From a virus, in the IMG/VR virus record IMGVR_UViG_3300042451_001259, positions 1 to 38,872 of that record: 38,872 nucleotides of DNA. One strand, 5' to 3'. Both the position numbers and the translations under genes were made by a program. This document shows positions 31,455 to 38,023 of the stretch, piece by piece. Position 1 is the first letter of the stretch, and each line of letters begins with the position of its first letter. The notes under the pieces were generated by a model. It was not told where the DNA came from, made no database searches, and saw nothing but the letters and a program-made list of their open reading frames with translations.

Positions 31455-32900
31455 TTAAAATTTAATACTCTTATCTCTCCACCCCTTATCCGTTGGATAG
31501 TTATCAGATAACCATAACATTTCATTACTCTCTAATGCTTTATCAATTTGTCCTTTGATATCTTTTATATCGGTATATGCAATTCTTACCATTTTAATAC
31601 CTTTCCTCTTACAATAGTTGTTTTTGTATATATCATCCATTGCACGTAATTTAAAATGTTCATCAGTTTGTTTAAAGGTTTTTATAAAATGAAACCCACC
31701 ATCAAATTCAAATATGGTATTTAATTTTGGACAATACGCATCAAATTTATATCTGTAACATTTAACCCCTTTCCAAGAGTTTGTACAGTCATCAAATTTT
31801 TTATCTTTTATTGTGTCATAACCTAAAGAATAAAGATATTGTGCCATAGCATCCTCACCTTTGGATGTTGCACATTTGGGACAACCTGATTTACTATATA
31901 AATGGGAGGCAGATTTAATATAAAAATCACCATGTCCTTTTTTCGGACAGTTTACAATCACATGATCAATGGCTTTTATATAGGGTGATTTTATTAAGTC
32001 AATTTTCTCGTAGGTATATTTTGGTGTCCCATCTTTAAATTTATGTATGCTACGAGCGAAATCAACCCATTCGTCTTTTTTATATGATACTCTTTCTGTT
32101 TTATTAAGTTTCGCACATTTGGGACAACCTAAAGGTCTTTCTTTGGTAATTAAACCCTGTGCCATTTTCAAACCAAATAATCCATGTTCTATACCATCCT
32201 CATCTTTTTTATGACACATGATATTCATTACAGGTTCCTTACCTTTACCTTGTTTATAAATCATTTGACTATAATCGTATGTACCCTTACCGTGTAATTC
32301 TTCGGCCCTCTTTATAAATTCCTCACGCGTACGTGCTTTTTGAGTAAATGCATTTGCACGATATTCATTGGAACATTGTTTACAATACATGGGGTTATTC
32401 TTTGCCAAGAACCACTGAGCTCTATTAATAGTAAATGGTCCATGTTCCACTCCATTTTCATCTTTCTTGCGACAGATAATATCTACAGGTTCTTCACTCC
32501 CTTTGTATTTTAAGTTAGAATAGTCCCATCTACCCTTCCCCCATCTTTCTTCCGCCTTTTTTATAAACTTATCTTGATTATGACCAAAACGAGATGATGT
32601 GTTCTCAGCACCACATAATTTACAACCATCGTTTCTACGTAACATATTGTTTAATGCGGCCACTTGTTGTATACCATGTGGTTTACCGTCATTACCTATT
32701 TTATTACAATAAAAATTAAATGGTTTTGCTGCACCTCTGTAAACTGTATTGGAAAAATCATAACGAGGAACCTTTGAACCATTAGGTAGTACAACTAAAT
32801 CATTCTTGAATTTATCCTTGAGTCTTTGTATAAATTCGTCTTGAGTGACTTTTAACCCTTCGTCAACAACAGCTTCAAATAAAATATCAATTAGTTTCAT
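31455..32900 (-). CDS. Tagged nuclease: four zinc/DUF723-like repeats + PD-(D/E)xK domain
   Basis: 481 aa from the ATG at 32900; a longer frame adds 13 residues across the promoter box and is not favoured. The tag MKLIDILFEAVVDE/G ends V12-D13-E14. Four repeats follow, each with a 'YDYS' start (RYDFSNTVY, RWDYSNLKY, TYDYSQMIY, KYTYEKIDL), a middle Cys and a closing CxxC (GCKLC, YCKQC, GCPKC, GCPKC), as in DUF723-like fingers of homing nucleases. Residues about 365-460 form a Vsr/PD-(D/E)xK-type core: FDAYCPKLNTIFEFDGGFHF with D and E, then NNYCKRKGIKMVRIAY. A packaged DNA nuclease is implied. Confidence 0.78.
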   Translation of the reverse strand: MKLIDILFEAVVDEGLKVTQDEFIQRLKDKFKNDLVVLPNGSKVPRYDFSNTVYRGAAKPFNFYCNKIGNDGKPHGIQQVAALNNMLRRNDGCKLCGAENTSSRFGHNQDKFIKKAEERWGKGRWDYSNLKYKGSEEPVDIICRKKDENGVEHGPFTINRAQWFLAKNNPMYCKQCSNEYRANAFTQKARTREEFIKRAEELHGKGTYDYSQMIYKQGKGKEPVMNIMCHKKDEDGIEHGLFGLKMAQGLITKERPLGCPKCAKLNKTERVSYKKDEWVDFARSIHKFKDGTPKYTYEKIDLIKSPYIKAIDHVIVNCPKKGHGDFYIKSASHLYSKSGCPKCATSKGEDAMAQYLYSLGYDTIKDKKFDDCTNSWKGVKCYRYKFDAYCPKLNTIFEFDGGFHFIKTFKQTDEHFKLRAMDDIYKNNYCKRKGIKMVRIAYTDIKDIKGQIDKALESNEMLWLSDNYPTDKGWRDKSIKF

Positions 32901-32907
32901 ATACACA

Positions 32908-32915
32908 TATAAATA
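32908..32915 (-). promoter_or_regulatory. TATTTATA box (proposed late promoter)
   Basis: The box begins 15 bases before the start at 32900. Confidence 0.5.
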
Positions 32916-33009
32916 TCCCACAATTATTAAGGGACACAAAAATTAAAGGGTCACAAATTGCGAACGGGGGTACCGGAGTACAAAAACCGTGAACGGGGAT
33001 ATACGAGGT

Positions 33010-33963
33010 TTATTTTGTTACCGTATTTGCAATCCCACCAACAGCTGCAGCTCTAACAGTTGTTTTCAATTGTCCAATACCACCATCAGCCACGGTCTTT
33101 AATATTACTTGCTGAGTGGGAGGAAGTGTTGCAAGTTTCTGTGAACCGTTATGAACCGCTTTCTTTGTATAATCCTGAACGGCCTTATAGACCATAGATT
33201 TCTTTCTTAGGATATCCTCAAGGGCACGTTTTTCAAGCATCCCAAGTTCCATATTAGAGGCAAGTTTATTTGCAAGGGCTCGCATCCCTTTCTGTCCAAG
33301 TTGTTTTACCGCAGGGATGGAACTAACCACCTCACCAACCTGTGGTAATATGGATAAGATTGCAGCAACCGCAGCTTCCTTCTTCTTACCTTCTTTCATG
33401 TATAATGCTGAATCAGCAAACCCAAGTCCCATGGATATTAATGGACCAACCACTGGAATGAATATGGACCCAATGGACATCAACTCCAACACTCTATGTG
33501 GTCCACCAATTGCATCAATTAACTCACGATTTGCTCTATTAGATTTCTCTGCGGCATCCACCGTCCCGTATCTTCTATCGAAGGCCAGATCATTCATCTG
33601 TTCGTAAATGGAATTATATTTTACATTTGTTATTTTACCACCTTCGGTGAAGAATAGATAACGTTGTTCCTTTGTGATGGATTTATCCATGGCCATAAAC
33701 AGGGAATTAAAAGTCTTATCGTCGTAGGTTTTCTTACCGGTGTTTTTCTTCTCAATTAACTTCTGTACCATAGGGTATATGGTCTTAGAATTGAACAACA
33801 TGGTCTTTTTTAACTGACCAGCTGGTGTCTTCTCAAATTCACCATCTTCCCCTTTAAGGAAACGATTTAGGAAACCCAATAGGGTTTGCTCGGGTGTGGT
33901 AAGTTTAAAAATTTGTTGTTCTATAATTGTCCTTAGTTGAGACTCCGATATAATGACTTTCAT
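33010..33963 (-). CDS. Tagged protein with hydrophobic hairpin (pore-like)
   Basis: 317 aa. The tag MKVIISESQLRTIIE/Q ends I13-I14-E15. A helical, basic N-terminal half precedes a strongly hydrophobic Gly/Pro-rich segment (VLELMSIGSIFIPVVGPLIS, then MGLGFADSALYM) and a second one (EAAVAAILSILPQVGEVVSS). This may form a membrane hairpin; the C-terminus is again Gly/Ala-rich (TVRAAAVGGIANTVTK). It is the last gene of a three-gene unit with the lipase. It may insert in the host envelope on infection. Family unknown. Confidence 0.6.
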   Translation of the reverse strand: MKVIISESQLRTIIEQQIFKLTTPEQTLLGFLNRFLKGEDGEFEKTPAGQLKKTMLFNSKTIYPMVQKLIEKKNTGKKTYDDKTFNSLFMAMDKSITKEQRYLFFTEGGKITNVKYNSIYEQMNDLAFDRRYGTVDAAEKSNRANRELIDAIGGPHRVLELMSIGSIFIPVVGPLISMGLGFADSALYMKEGKKKEAAVAAILSILPQVGEVVSSIPAVKQLGQKGMRALANKLASNMELGMLEKRALEDILRKKSMVYKAVQDYTKKAVHNGSQKLATLPPTQQVILKTVADGGIGQLKTTVRAAAVGGIANTVTK

Positions 33964-33964
33964 A

Positions 33965-34696
33965 TTAAGGTTGTTTATCGTACCACTTCTTTAATGAACT
34001 CATATAACCAGCAGTCATATGGTCCTTAATGTTCTTTCCGGTAACCATAGATTTAAGGAAATTCCAAGCACGTTCCCAATCAATCATAAATTTCTTAATA
34101 TTACCCTCGTGGTCGATTCGTAACATGTGATTGACGTGATAGTACCCTATGTTGGGAGAACGTGTCACCACGTCGTTATTATGGACGATTCTGAGGGTTT
34201 TAATCTTACGACTGTCATAGTTGTTCTTAAAGGTCTTATTACCGACCCTTGGACTTCCTATGGTACAACATTCAATAGTGGTATCCTCAAATACGTGGGA
34301 AAGGTTATAAGCACATAGAGTAGCAACCGCTGCTCCAAGACTATGACCACATACAACAATCTTATTATACCCACTCATCTTGGTGATATCTTTGAGAATG
34401 GTGTTCTTAACAGCATCCCAAGAAGATTTGAAACCTATGTGTACCTTATCACCCTCGAGGATGAATGGAACCTTGTCAATAGATACATCGTTCTGAGCAT
34501 CCTTCTTTGATGACGTACCTCTGAAGACCACATAGAGTGACTTCCCTTTCAGGGCAACAAATCCTTGGGTATCTGATTTCTTATCATCAATCCACTTAAC
34601 GGATGTTAATCCAAGTGATTTGAAGTCAATGTCTTTTTGGTCTTTATATACAACGTCACATAATTGTACGTTATAGATTACTTCGTCTTTTGTCAT
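33965..34696 (-). CDS. Class 3 lipase-like hydrolase
   Basis: 243 aa from the ATG at 34696, one base after the upstream stop; a frame extending to 34810 overlaps the previous gene and is rejected. The Lipase_3 signature is complete: oxyanion-hole VVFRGT (57-61), nucleophile elbow CGHSLGAA with S119, TIGSPRVGN, D175 in VHNNDVVTRSP, and H187 or H190 in YYHVNHM. No signal peptide and no capsid tag. Substrate presumably host phospholipid. It lies between two tagged virion-type genes, so it could help in envelope passage or lysis. Confidence 0.85.
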   Translation of the reverse strand: MTKDEVIYNVQLCDVVYKDQKDIDFKSLGLTSVKWIDDKKSDTQGFVALKGKSLYVVFRGTSSKKDAQNDVSIDKVPFILEGDKVHIGFKSSWDAVKNTILKDITKMSGYNKIVVCGHSLGAAVATLCAYNLSHVFEDTTIECCTIGSPRVGNKTFKNNYDSRKIKTLRIVHNNDVVTRSPNIGYYHVNHMLRIDHEGNIKKFMIDWERAWNFLKSMVTGKNIKDHMTAGYMSSLKKWYDKQP

Positions 34697-34697
34697 A

Positions 34698-35228
34698 TTA
34701 TTTAAATTTTGGTCCTCCAGCATTAAACCATTCCATGTAAACATCATACCCACCCATTTTCTCAATAACGTCGTTGACGTTTTGAATGGTACTCTTAGAG
34801 TTGAGTCCAAACTTAGACCCTAAGTTAATGGTATAGGACATTCTTGGAGTATTTCTTAAAAAGTCCAATGTTTTGGAAGTGATTGCATATTTTTGTTCTG
34901 CACTATACCCACCCGAGTTGGATAACAAAGATGGATTGGATTTCATGAATTCTTGGTATTGTGTATAATATTCCTTTCTTGCAGATTTATCCAACGGGAA
35001 CGCATCCCTATCATAGGCAAGTGACATAAAGTTCTTACTCTGTTGGATTCTTTCTTTCTCTTCGGCCTTGTTTTGTCTAGCAAGTTCTTTATCCCACAAT
35101 CTCGCTTCTCTATTATTACTACCAGCACCTTGAAGTTTGGTTAAATCACATTTACCACTTACAGGTTCTGAAACCTGTTCCATCACGGATTTAATTCTTT
35201 GGATTTGTTCGTTTAATGTTTGACTCAT
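34698..35228 (-). CDS. Tagged helical protein, first gene of the lipase unit
   Basis: 176 aa. The tag MSQTLNEQIQRIKSVMEQ is of the 'RIK-x-M' class (compare IDRIKLMM at 5084), with L5-N6-E7/Q and V15-M16-E17/Q as candidate sites. The rest is charged helix (LWDKELARQNKAEEKERIQQ), then a mixed fold ending GGYDVYMEWFNAGGPKFK. No catalytic motif. A TATTTATA box lies 12 bases upstream, and a terminator of the FeoA-like gene lies beyond it. Confidence 0.58.
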   Translation of the reverse strand: MSQTLNEQIQRIKSVMEQVSEPVSGKCDLTKLQGAGSNNREARLWDKELARQNKAEEKERIQQSKNFMSLAYDRDAFPLDKSARKEYYTQYQEFMKSNPSLLSNSGGYSAEQKYAITSKTLDFLRNTPRMSYTINLGSKFGLNSKSTIQNVNDVIEKMGGYDVYMEWFNAGGPKFK

Positions 35229-35232
35229 TGTA

Positions 35233-35240
35233 TATAAATA
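35233..35240 (-). promoter_or_regulatory. TATTTATA box (proposed late promoter)
   Basis: The box begins 12 bases before the start at 35228. Confidence 0.5.
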
Positions 35241-35243
35241 TGC

Positions 35244-35270
35244 AAAAAAAAACCTCTACGTTGAGAGGAT
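35244..35270 (-). terminator. Intrinsic terminator of the FeoA-like gene
   Basis: On the minus strand CCTCT-CAACGT-AGAGG followed by a run of T residues (35252-35244). Confidence 0.8.
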
Positions 35271-35287
35271 TAAATTTGTGCCCAGTA

Positions 35288-35354
35288 TATTCTAGTATTA
35301 TTTCTAGTTTCTTTATTCTAGTTCTAGTACTCTAGAAGCTAGTATACTAGAATA
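35288..35354. repeat. CTAG cluster within a long imperfect inverted repeat
   Basis: Seven CTAG tetramers start at 35292, 35304, 35318, 35324, 35332, 35339 and 35347. The outer arms TATTCTAGTAT (35288-35298) and ATACTAGAATA (35344-35354) are perfect inverted repeats of 11 bases. It lies in the 3' untranslated part of the FeoA-like gene, before its terminator. The flanking CCCAGTATA at 35281 resembles the repeat of the right-hand region. Confidence 0.7.
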
Positions 35355-35381
35355 AATATCTAAAATTTGTATAAAAATAAA

Positions 35382-35612
35382 TTATTTTTGATTTAAACAA
35401 ATTCTTCCCAATTCTTCTGGTCTTAGTGCAAAGGTCTGTTCAATATGTCCGTTTTCTGATACCATATGAACTACGTGAAGACCCAACTTCCTCTCTCCAA
35501 CCTCAATGTCTTGTCCTGATATAAATCCCATCTCCATAAGTCTAATTCTCATACATGGAACACAGTTCTCACAGTTAATTGATTTGGGAACATCTACCAC
35601 TTGATATGTCAT
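35382..35612 (-). CDS. FeoA-like SH3-fold protein
   Basis: 76 aa from the ATG at 35612; a longer frame adds five residues across the box. RIRLMEMGFISGQDIEV, a short beta stretch (LGLHVVHMVSEN) and FALRPEELGRICL match the FeoA domain (order 'RRLxxMGFxxGxxIEV...ALRxxEA'), a small SH3-like fold that modulates the FeoB iron transporter in bacteria. Extra Cys (CENCVPC) at the N-terminus is unusual. No FeoB is near. It may tune host iron uptake or be an adapted SH3 module. Confidence 0.68.
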   Translation of the reverse strand: MTYQVVDVPKSINCENCVPCMRIRLMEMGFISGQDIEVGERKLGLHVVHMVSENGHIEQTFALRPEELGRICLNQK

Positions 35613-35616
35613 ATAG

Positions 35617-35624
35617 TATAAATA
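35617..35624 (-). promoter_or_regulatory. TATTTATA box (proposed late promoter)
   Basis: The box begins 12 bases before the start at 35612. Confidence 0.5.
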
Positions 35625-35628
35625 CATA

Positions 35629-35656
35629 AAAAAACCCTCCGTGTAGGAGGGTTTTT
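35629..35656. terminator. Bidirectional intrinsic terminator
   Basis: AAACCCTCC-GTGTA-GGAGGGTTTTT; on the minus strand it is followed by T residues and ends the unit from 36394, just before the FeoA-like promoter box. Confidence 0.85.
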
Positions 35657-35680
35657 CATATAAGGAGTTAGTTTTAGATA

Positions 35681-36394
35681 TTAAATAACCTTTTTACTTT
35701 TTAAACAACTATGTAAATCAGTCAATTCTGAAGTAACACTTGCAGAACCACTACCACTTGATGTTAAAAATCCTTCAATGGTCACCATGATTGCACCCGC
35801 AGCTGCGATAATTAATGCTGGAATGGTACCCGCACCTGATGCAAATAGAGCGGCTAACGCTCCTAGTGCTGTTGCTCCAGCACCTGTAGTTAAAATTGCT
35901 AAGTGAGTATAACCATTACTTGTAATACAGTTTGTAATTTCACCTGCAATTGATGAGTTTCCCTGACCACTCTTCGCCTTTGCGATTGCATCTGCCGCCA
36001 TTGCTGATGCTGATTCATTTAATTGATTATCGACACGTCTTCTCTTTTTAATCTGTAAAGGTCCCTCCATATTTTTGTATGTATTGAACATACTTTTTGC
36101 ATGTTCTGTATTACCTGACCCACTATAATGACTGTGGAAATTAGGATAGGTAGTGTGTAATGAATCAAAGTCATCATATGTTTCATCATCGAAATCAAAA
36201 TCTGGTAATTCTTTGTATGTTTTATTTGAACTACCCGTCCAAACGTTCTTTTCACCGTGACGAGCGAAGTAATCTTCGTCATCACCCTCACTTAGTTCGT
36301 TACTTTCGTTTAATGGTTTCTTATAACCCTTATCTTTGTGCATATTAAGGATTTGTTCCCTTTCTGATTCTGTAATTGTAAAGTTCTTATACAT
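35681..36394 (-). CDS. Tagged protein with C-terminal hydrophobic helices
   Basis: 237 aa. The N-terminus holds ITESEREQILNMHKDKG, the same tag class as the 395-aa product at 5103, with L28-N29-E30/S and L34-S35-E36/G sites. An acidic, Asp/Tyr/His-rich middle (residues 40-110) follows. After KIKKRRRVDNQ-like basic residues there is another L-N-E/S site; cutting it would release a C-terminal part of about 100 residues with two Gly/Ala-rich hydrophobic helices (LAILTTGAGATALGALAALF, TIPALIIAAAGAIMVTIEG). The pattern resembles pore-forming peptides. A TATTTATA box lies 25 bases upstream. Confidence 0.6.
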   Translation of the reverse strand: MYKNFTITESEREQILNMHKDKGYKKPLNESNELSEGDDEDYFARHGEKNVWTGSSNKTYKELPDFDFDDETYDDFDSLHTTYPNFHSHYSGSGNTEHAKSMFNTYKNMEGPLQIKKRRRVDNQLNESASAMAADAIAKAKSGQGNSSIAGEITNCITSNGYTHLAILTTGAGATALGALAALFASGAGTIPALIIAAAGAIMVTIEGFLTSSGSGSASVTSELTDLHSCLKSKKVI

Positions 36395-36411
36395 TGTTTA
36401 GTTGTTTTCTA

Positions 36412-36419
36412 TATAAATA
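36412..36419 (-). promoter_or_regulatory. TATTTATA box (proposed late promoter)
   Basis: The box begins 25 bases before the start at 36394. Confidence 0.5.
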
Positions 36420-36540
36420 TCCAAAATTCCCTAAAATTTTCTGGAAATTTTTTTTTGACTTTTTAGACATATATTTCCATTTACAGGTTTTTACCCCCCG
36501 AATGTATAGGGATATTGTAGGAATTAGAAATATAGTTCTA

Positions 36541-36574
36541 AAATGTGCGCAGTAAAAAGTCTTAAATGTGCGCA
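36541..36574. repeat. Direct repeat AAATGTGCGCA x2
   Basis: Two exact copies, 23 bases apart start to start (about two helical turns), which is iteron-like in spacing. Confidence 0.55.
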
Positions 36575-36772
36575 ATAGAAAACCCAAATTTTCCAAAAAA
36601 TTTCCGGAAAAATTTCTGTCGTGGCATTGACCCCCCTATTAGGATGTCAAAATACCCCCTATATAAGGGGGGATACGGGGAGGGGGGACCCCCCACCTAT
36701 GGGTATAGGGAGGTCTACCCAGTAATAAGTCCCCTGTGTATCCTGAGGTCCCATGAACCTTATGAAAACATT

Positions 36773-36805
36773 AACATTAGTATTTGGTATAATGAAACTA
36801 ATGTT
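36773..36805 (+). promoter_or_regulatory. Inverted repeat around the -33 element (possible operator)
   Basis: AACATTAGT (36773-36781) and ACTAATGTT (36797-36805) are perfect 9-base inverted repeats flanking the TTTG of the promoter at 36783; a repressor binding here would block the promoter. Confidence 0.45.
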
Positions 36806-36814
36806 ATATCTTTG
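36783..36814 (+). promoter_or_regulatory. Host-type promoter of the small lipoprotein gene
   Basis: TTTG at 36783-36786 and TATCTTTG at 36807-36814 with a 20-base spacer. Confidence 0.65.
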
Positions 36815-36832
36815 TCTTCTAAATCAAATGAT

Positions 36833-36952
36833 ATGAAAAAGGTTTTCAGTTTAGTTATGGTCATCGTATTGTTTTCGTCTTGTGTGATGAATCGTTATCA
36901 CAGACCGAAGACACCTCATTGTGTTGTTGGTAAAGTAAACTTGTGGAAATAA
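36833..36952 (+). CDS. Very small lipoprotein
   Basis: 39 aa from the ATG at 36833, set by the promoter just upstream; the longer open frame from 36566 translates the GC-rich control region and is rejected. The start MKKVFSLVMVIVLFSSC is a lipoprotein signal with lipobox FSSC and Cys17. The mature part of about 22 residues is basic (NRYHRPKTPHC) and has a further Cys. It would sit on the inner or outer membrane; an early exclusion or signalling peptide is possible. Followed by a strong terminator. Confidence 0.6.
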   Translation: MKKVFSLVMVIVLFSSCVMNRYHRPKTPHCVVGKVNLWK

Positions 36953-36976
36953 AAGATTAGTTCTCCCCCTCCCCCT

Positions 36977-37008
36977 AACCCTCATCGTTAATTCGGTGGG
37001 GGTTTTTT
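36977..37008 (+). terminator. Intrinsic terminator
   Basis: AACCCTCATCG pairs with CGGTGGGGGTT (two G-U pairs) around TTAATT, followed by T residues. Confidence 0.82.
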
Positions 37009-37570
37009 ATTTCTCCCACTCCTCGTCCACGACACGGTAACGAAGGGAGAAATATTACTGGGTTGTTTTGGAAGGAAACCTGATTTTTTCCCTGATCCCT
37101 GTTTTTGTTTACTGGGGTAATGCCAAGGAGTATAAAAAAAAATTACAAGGTTGTAAGAAATTGGTTACTGGGTTGTTACCCCAGGAATGTTTTTCACGAC
37201 ATCCAGGATTACGACTCAACTGGAAAACAACCCAGTAAGGTTATTAATAAAATTTTCCGACGATCAGAAAAAGTTACCCCAGTAATAAAAAAAGTTTGTA
37301 AACAACAAAAAAAATTTTTATCTTTATATTCTAAAAAAAAAAATATTCATTCCGTCACCCCAGTAATATAGTTTTACTTTTCTCCGATTTTTTACTAATT
37401 CCAGTACATCCAAATTTTTTTTAGGTTTTTTTTATTTCAACACCCCAGTAATATTATTTTTATGATGAAAAAAAAAATTTTTCCTGGTTTTCAAAAAAAC
37501 CTTACTGGGGTGTTACCCCAGGAATATATTTCAGGGGGACCTCACCTTCACAAAAGTTTAACAGATTTAT

Positions 37571-37602
37571 TTTGGAATAAACTGGTAATAATGTTATATT
37601 TG
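37571..37602 (+). promoter_or_regulatory. Host-type promoter of the gene at 37625
   Basis: TTTG (37571-37574), 20-base spacer, TATATTTG (37595-37602). Shares AATGTTATATTTG and the ACACTAAAA leader with the neighbouring promoters. Confidence 0.68.
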
Positions 37603-37624
37603 TATACACTAAAAACAAAATGAT

Positions 37625-37963
37625 ATGACAACGGAACAAACACTAATGGAGTTGGGTGTACGAGAGTTCGACCCAAACGAAACTTTGTATGTATTGACAA
37701 GAACACAAGGGGGTGTACCTTATATGTGTTGGGGTGTTAAAAAACTTATCCGAATTGGTCTTACCGAGGATGGTTATGTTAAAGGTATTCTTTTGAAAGT
37801 TAATGGTATGAAGTGGAAACAATTCGTATTGATTACTTTAAATGGTTTAGATTATTATGAAGTTCGATTGTTAAATGATATGATGGTGGTACACGAAACG
37901 ATTGACCACGATATTATGTTTGATGAATTGGTTGATGTTATCGATAAGTTGATTGAGAGTTAG
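37625..37963 (+). CDS. Small protein, unknown function
   Basis: 112 aa. A mixed alpha/beta protein with ordered segments (LYVLTRTQGGVPYMCWGVKK, WKQFVLITLNGLDYYEVRLL) and an acidic helical C-terminus (DHDIMFDELVDVIDKLIES). No known domain. The beta-strand pattern (a 'VLIT.NG.. YY' core) faintly recalls the C-terminal half of the partial product at 38364 (IFVLITKVYEMDM). Single-gene unit with its own host-type promoter and terminator, so probably early. The upstream repeats may regulate it. Confidence 0.6.
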   Translation: MTTEQTLMELGVREFDPNETLYVLTRTQGGVPYMCWGVKKLIRIGLTEDGYVKGILLKVNGMKWKQFVLITLNGLDYYEVRLLNDMMVVHETIDHDIMFDELVDVIDKLIES

Positions 37964-37991
37964 GTTTATGTTTTCATAGGTTTTTTGGTTG

Positions 37992-38023
37992 AATCCCTCG
38001 GACTTTTAGTTCGGGGGATTTTT
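37992..38023 (+). terminator. Intrinsic terminator
   Basis: AATCCCTCGGAC pairs with GTTCGGGGGATT (with G-U pairs) around TTTTA, followed by TTT(G). Confidence 0.78.

Larger units (their letters stand above)
36395..36832. other. Divergent control-like intergenic region
   Basis: No gene. It separates minus-strand genes (left) from plus-strand genes (right). It holds the TATTTATA box for 36394, a direct repeat AAATGTGCGCA (36541-36551 and 36564-36574; 23-base period), AT-rich palindromic stretches around TTTCCGGAAA, and then an unusually GC-rich block (about 36630-36720) with inverted repeats CCCCCT/AGGGGG and GGGGGG-A-CCCCCC and several G-tracts. The first copy of CCCAGTAAT (36718-36726) and the promoter of the gene at 36833 follow. 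Candidate replication origin or regulatory switch. Confidence 0.5.
36953..37624. other. Intergenic region with terminator and repeat array
   Basis: Holds the terminator at 36977-37008, then nine of the TTACTGGG/CCCAGTAA copies and variants (37054-37525) in long A- and T-rich stretches, then the promoter of the gene at 37625. An open frame from the ATG at 37120 (83 codons, ending at 37371) is Lys-rich, runs through five repeat copies and looks like translated repeat DNA rather than a gene. Confidence 0.5.

Noticed and set aside
34697-34810. N-terminal extension of the lipase
   Set aside because: It is translated from the end of the upstream gene in another frame; the ATG at 34696 lies one base after that gene's stop.
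36387-36596. Minus-strand open frame of 69 codons
   Set aside because: It covers the AAATGTGCGCA repeats and the late-type promoter box and overlaps a real gene start; no protein-like features.
36566-36832. N-terminal extension of the small lipoprotein frame
   Set aside because: It translates the GC-rich control region and the promoter; the lipoprotein signal begins at the ATG at 36833.
37105-37371. Plus-strand open frame of 88 codons
   Set aside because: It runs through five copies of the TTACTGGG/CCCAGTAA repeat, is Lys-rich from A-tracts, and has no promoter of either class just upstream; it looks like repeat DNA.
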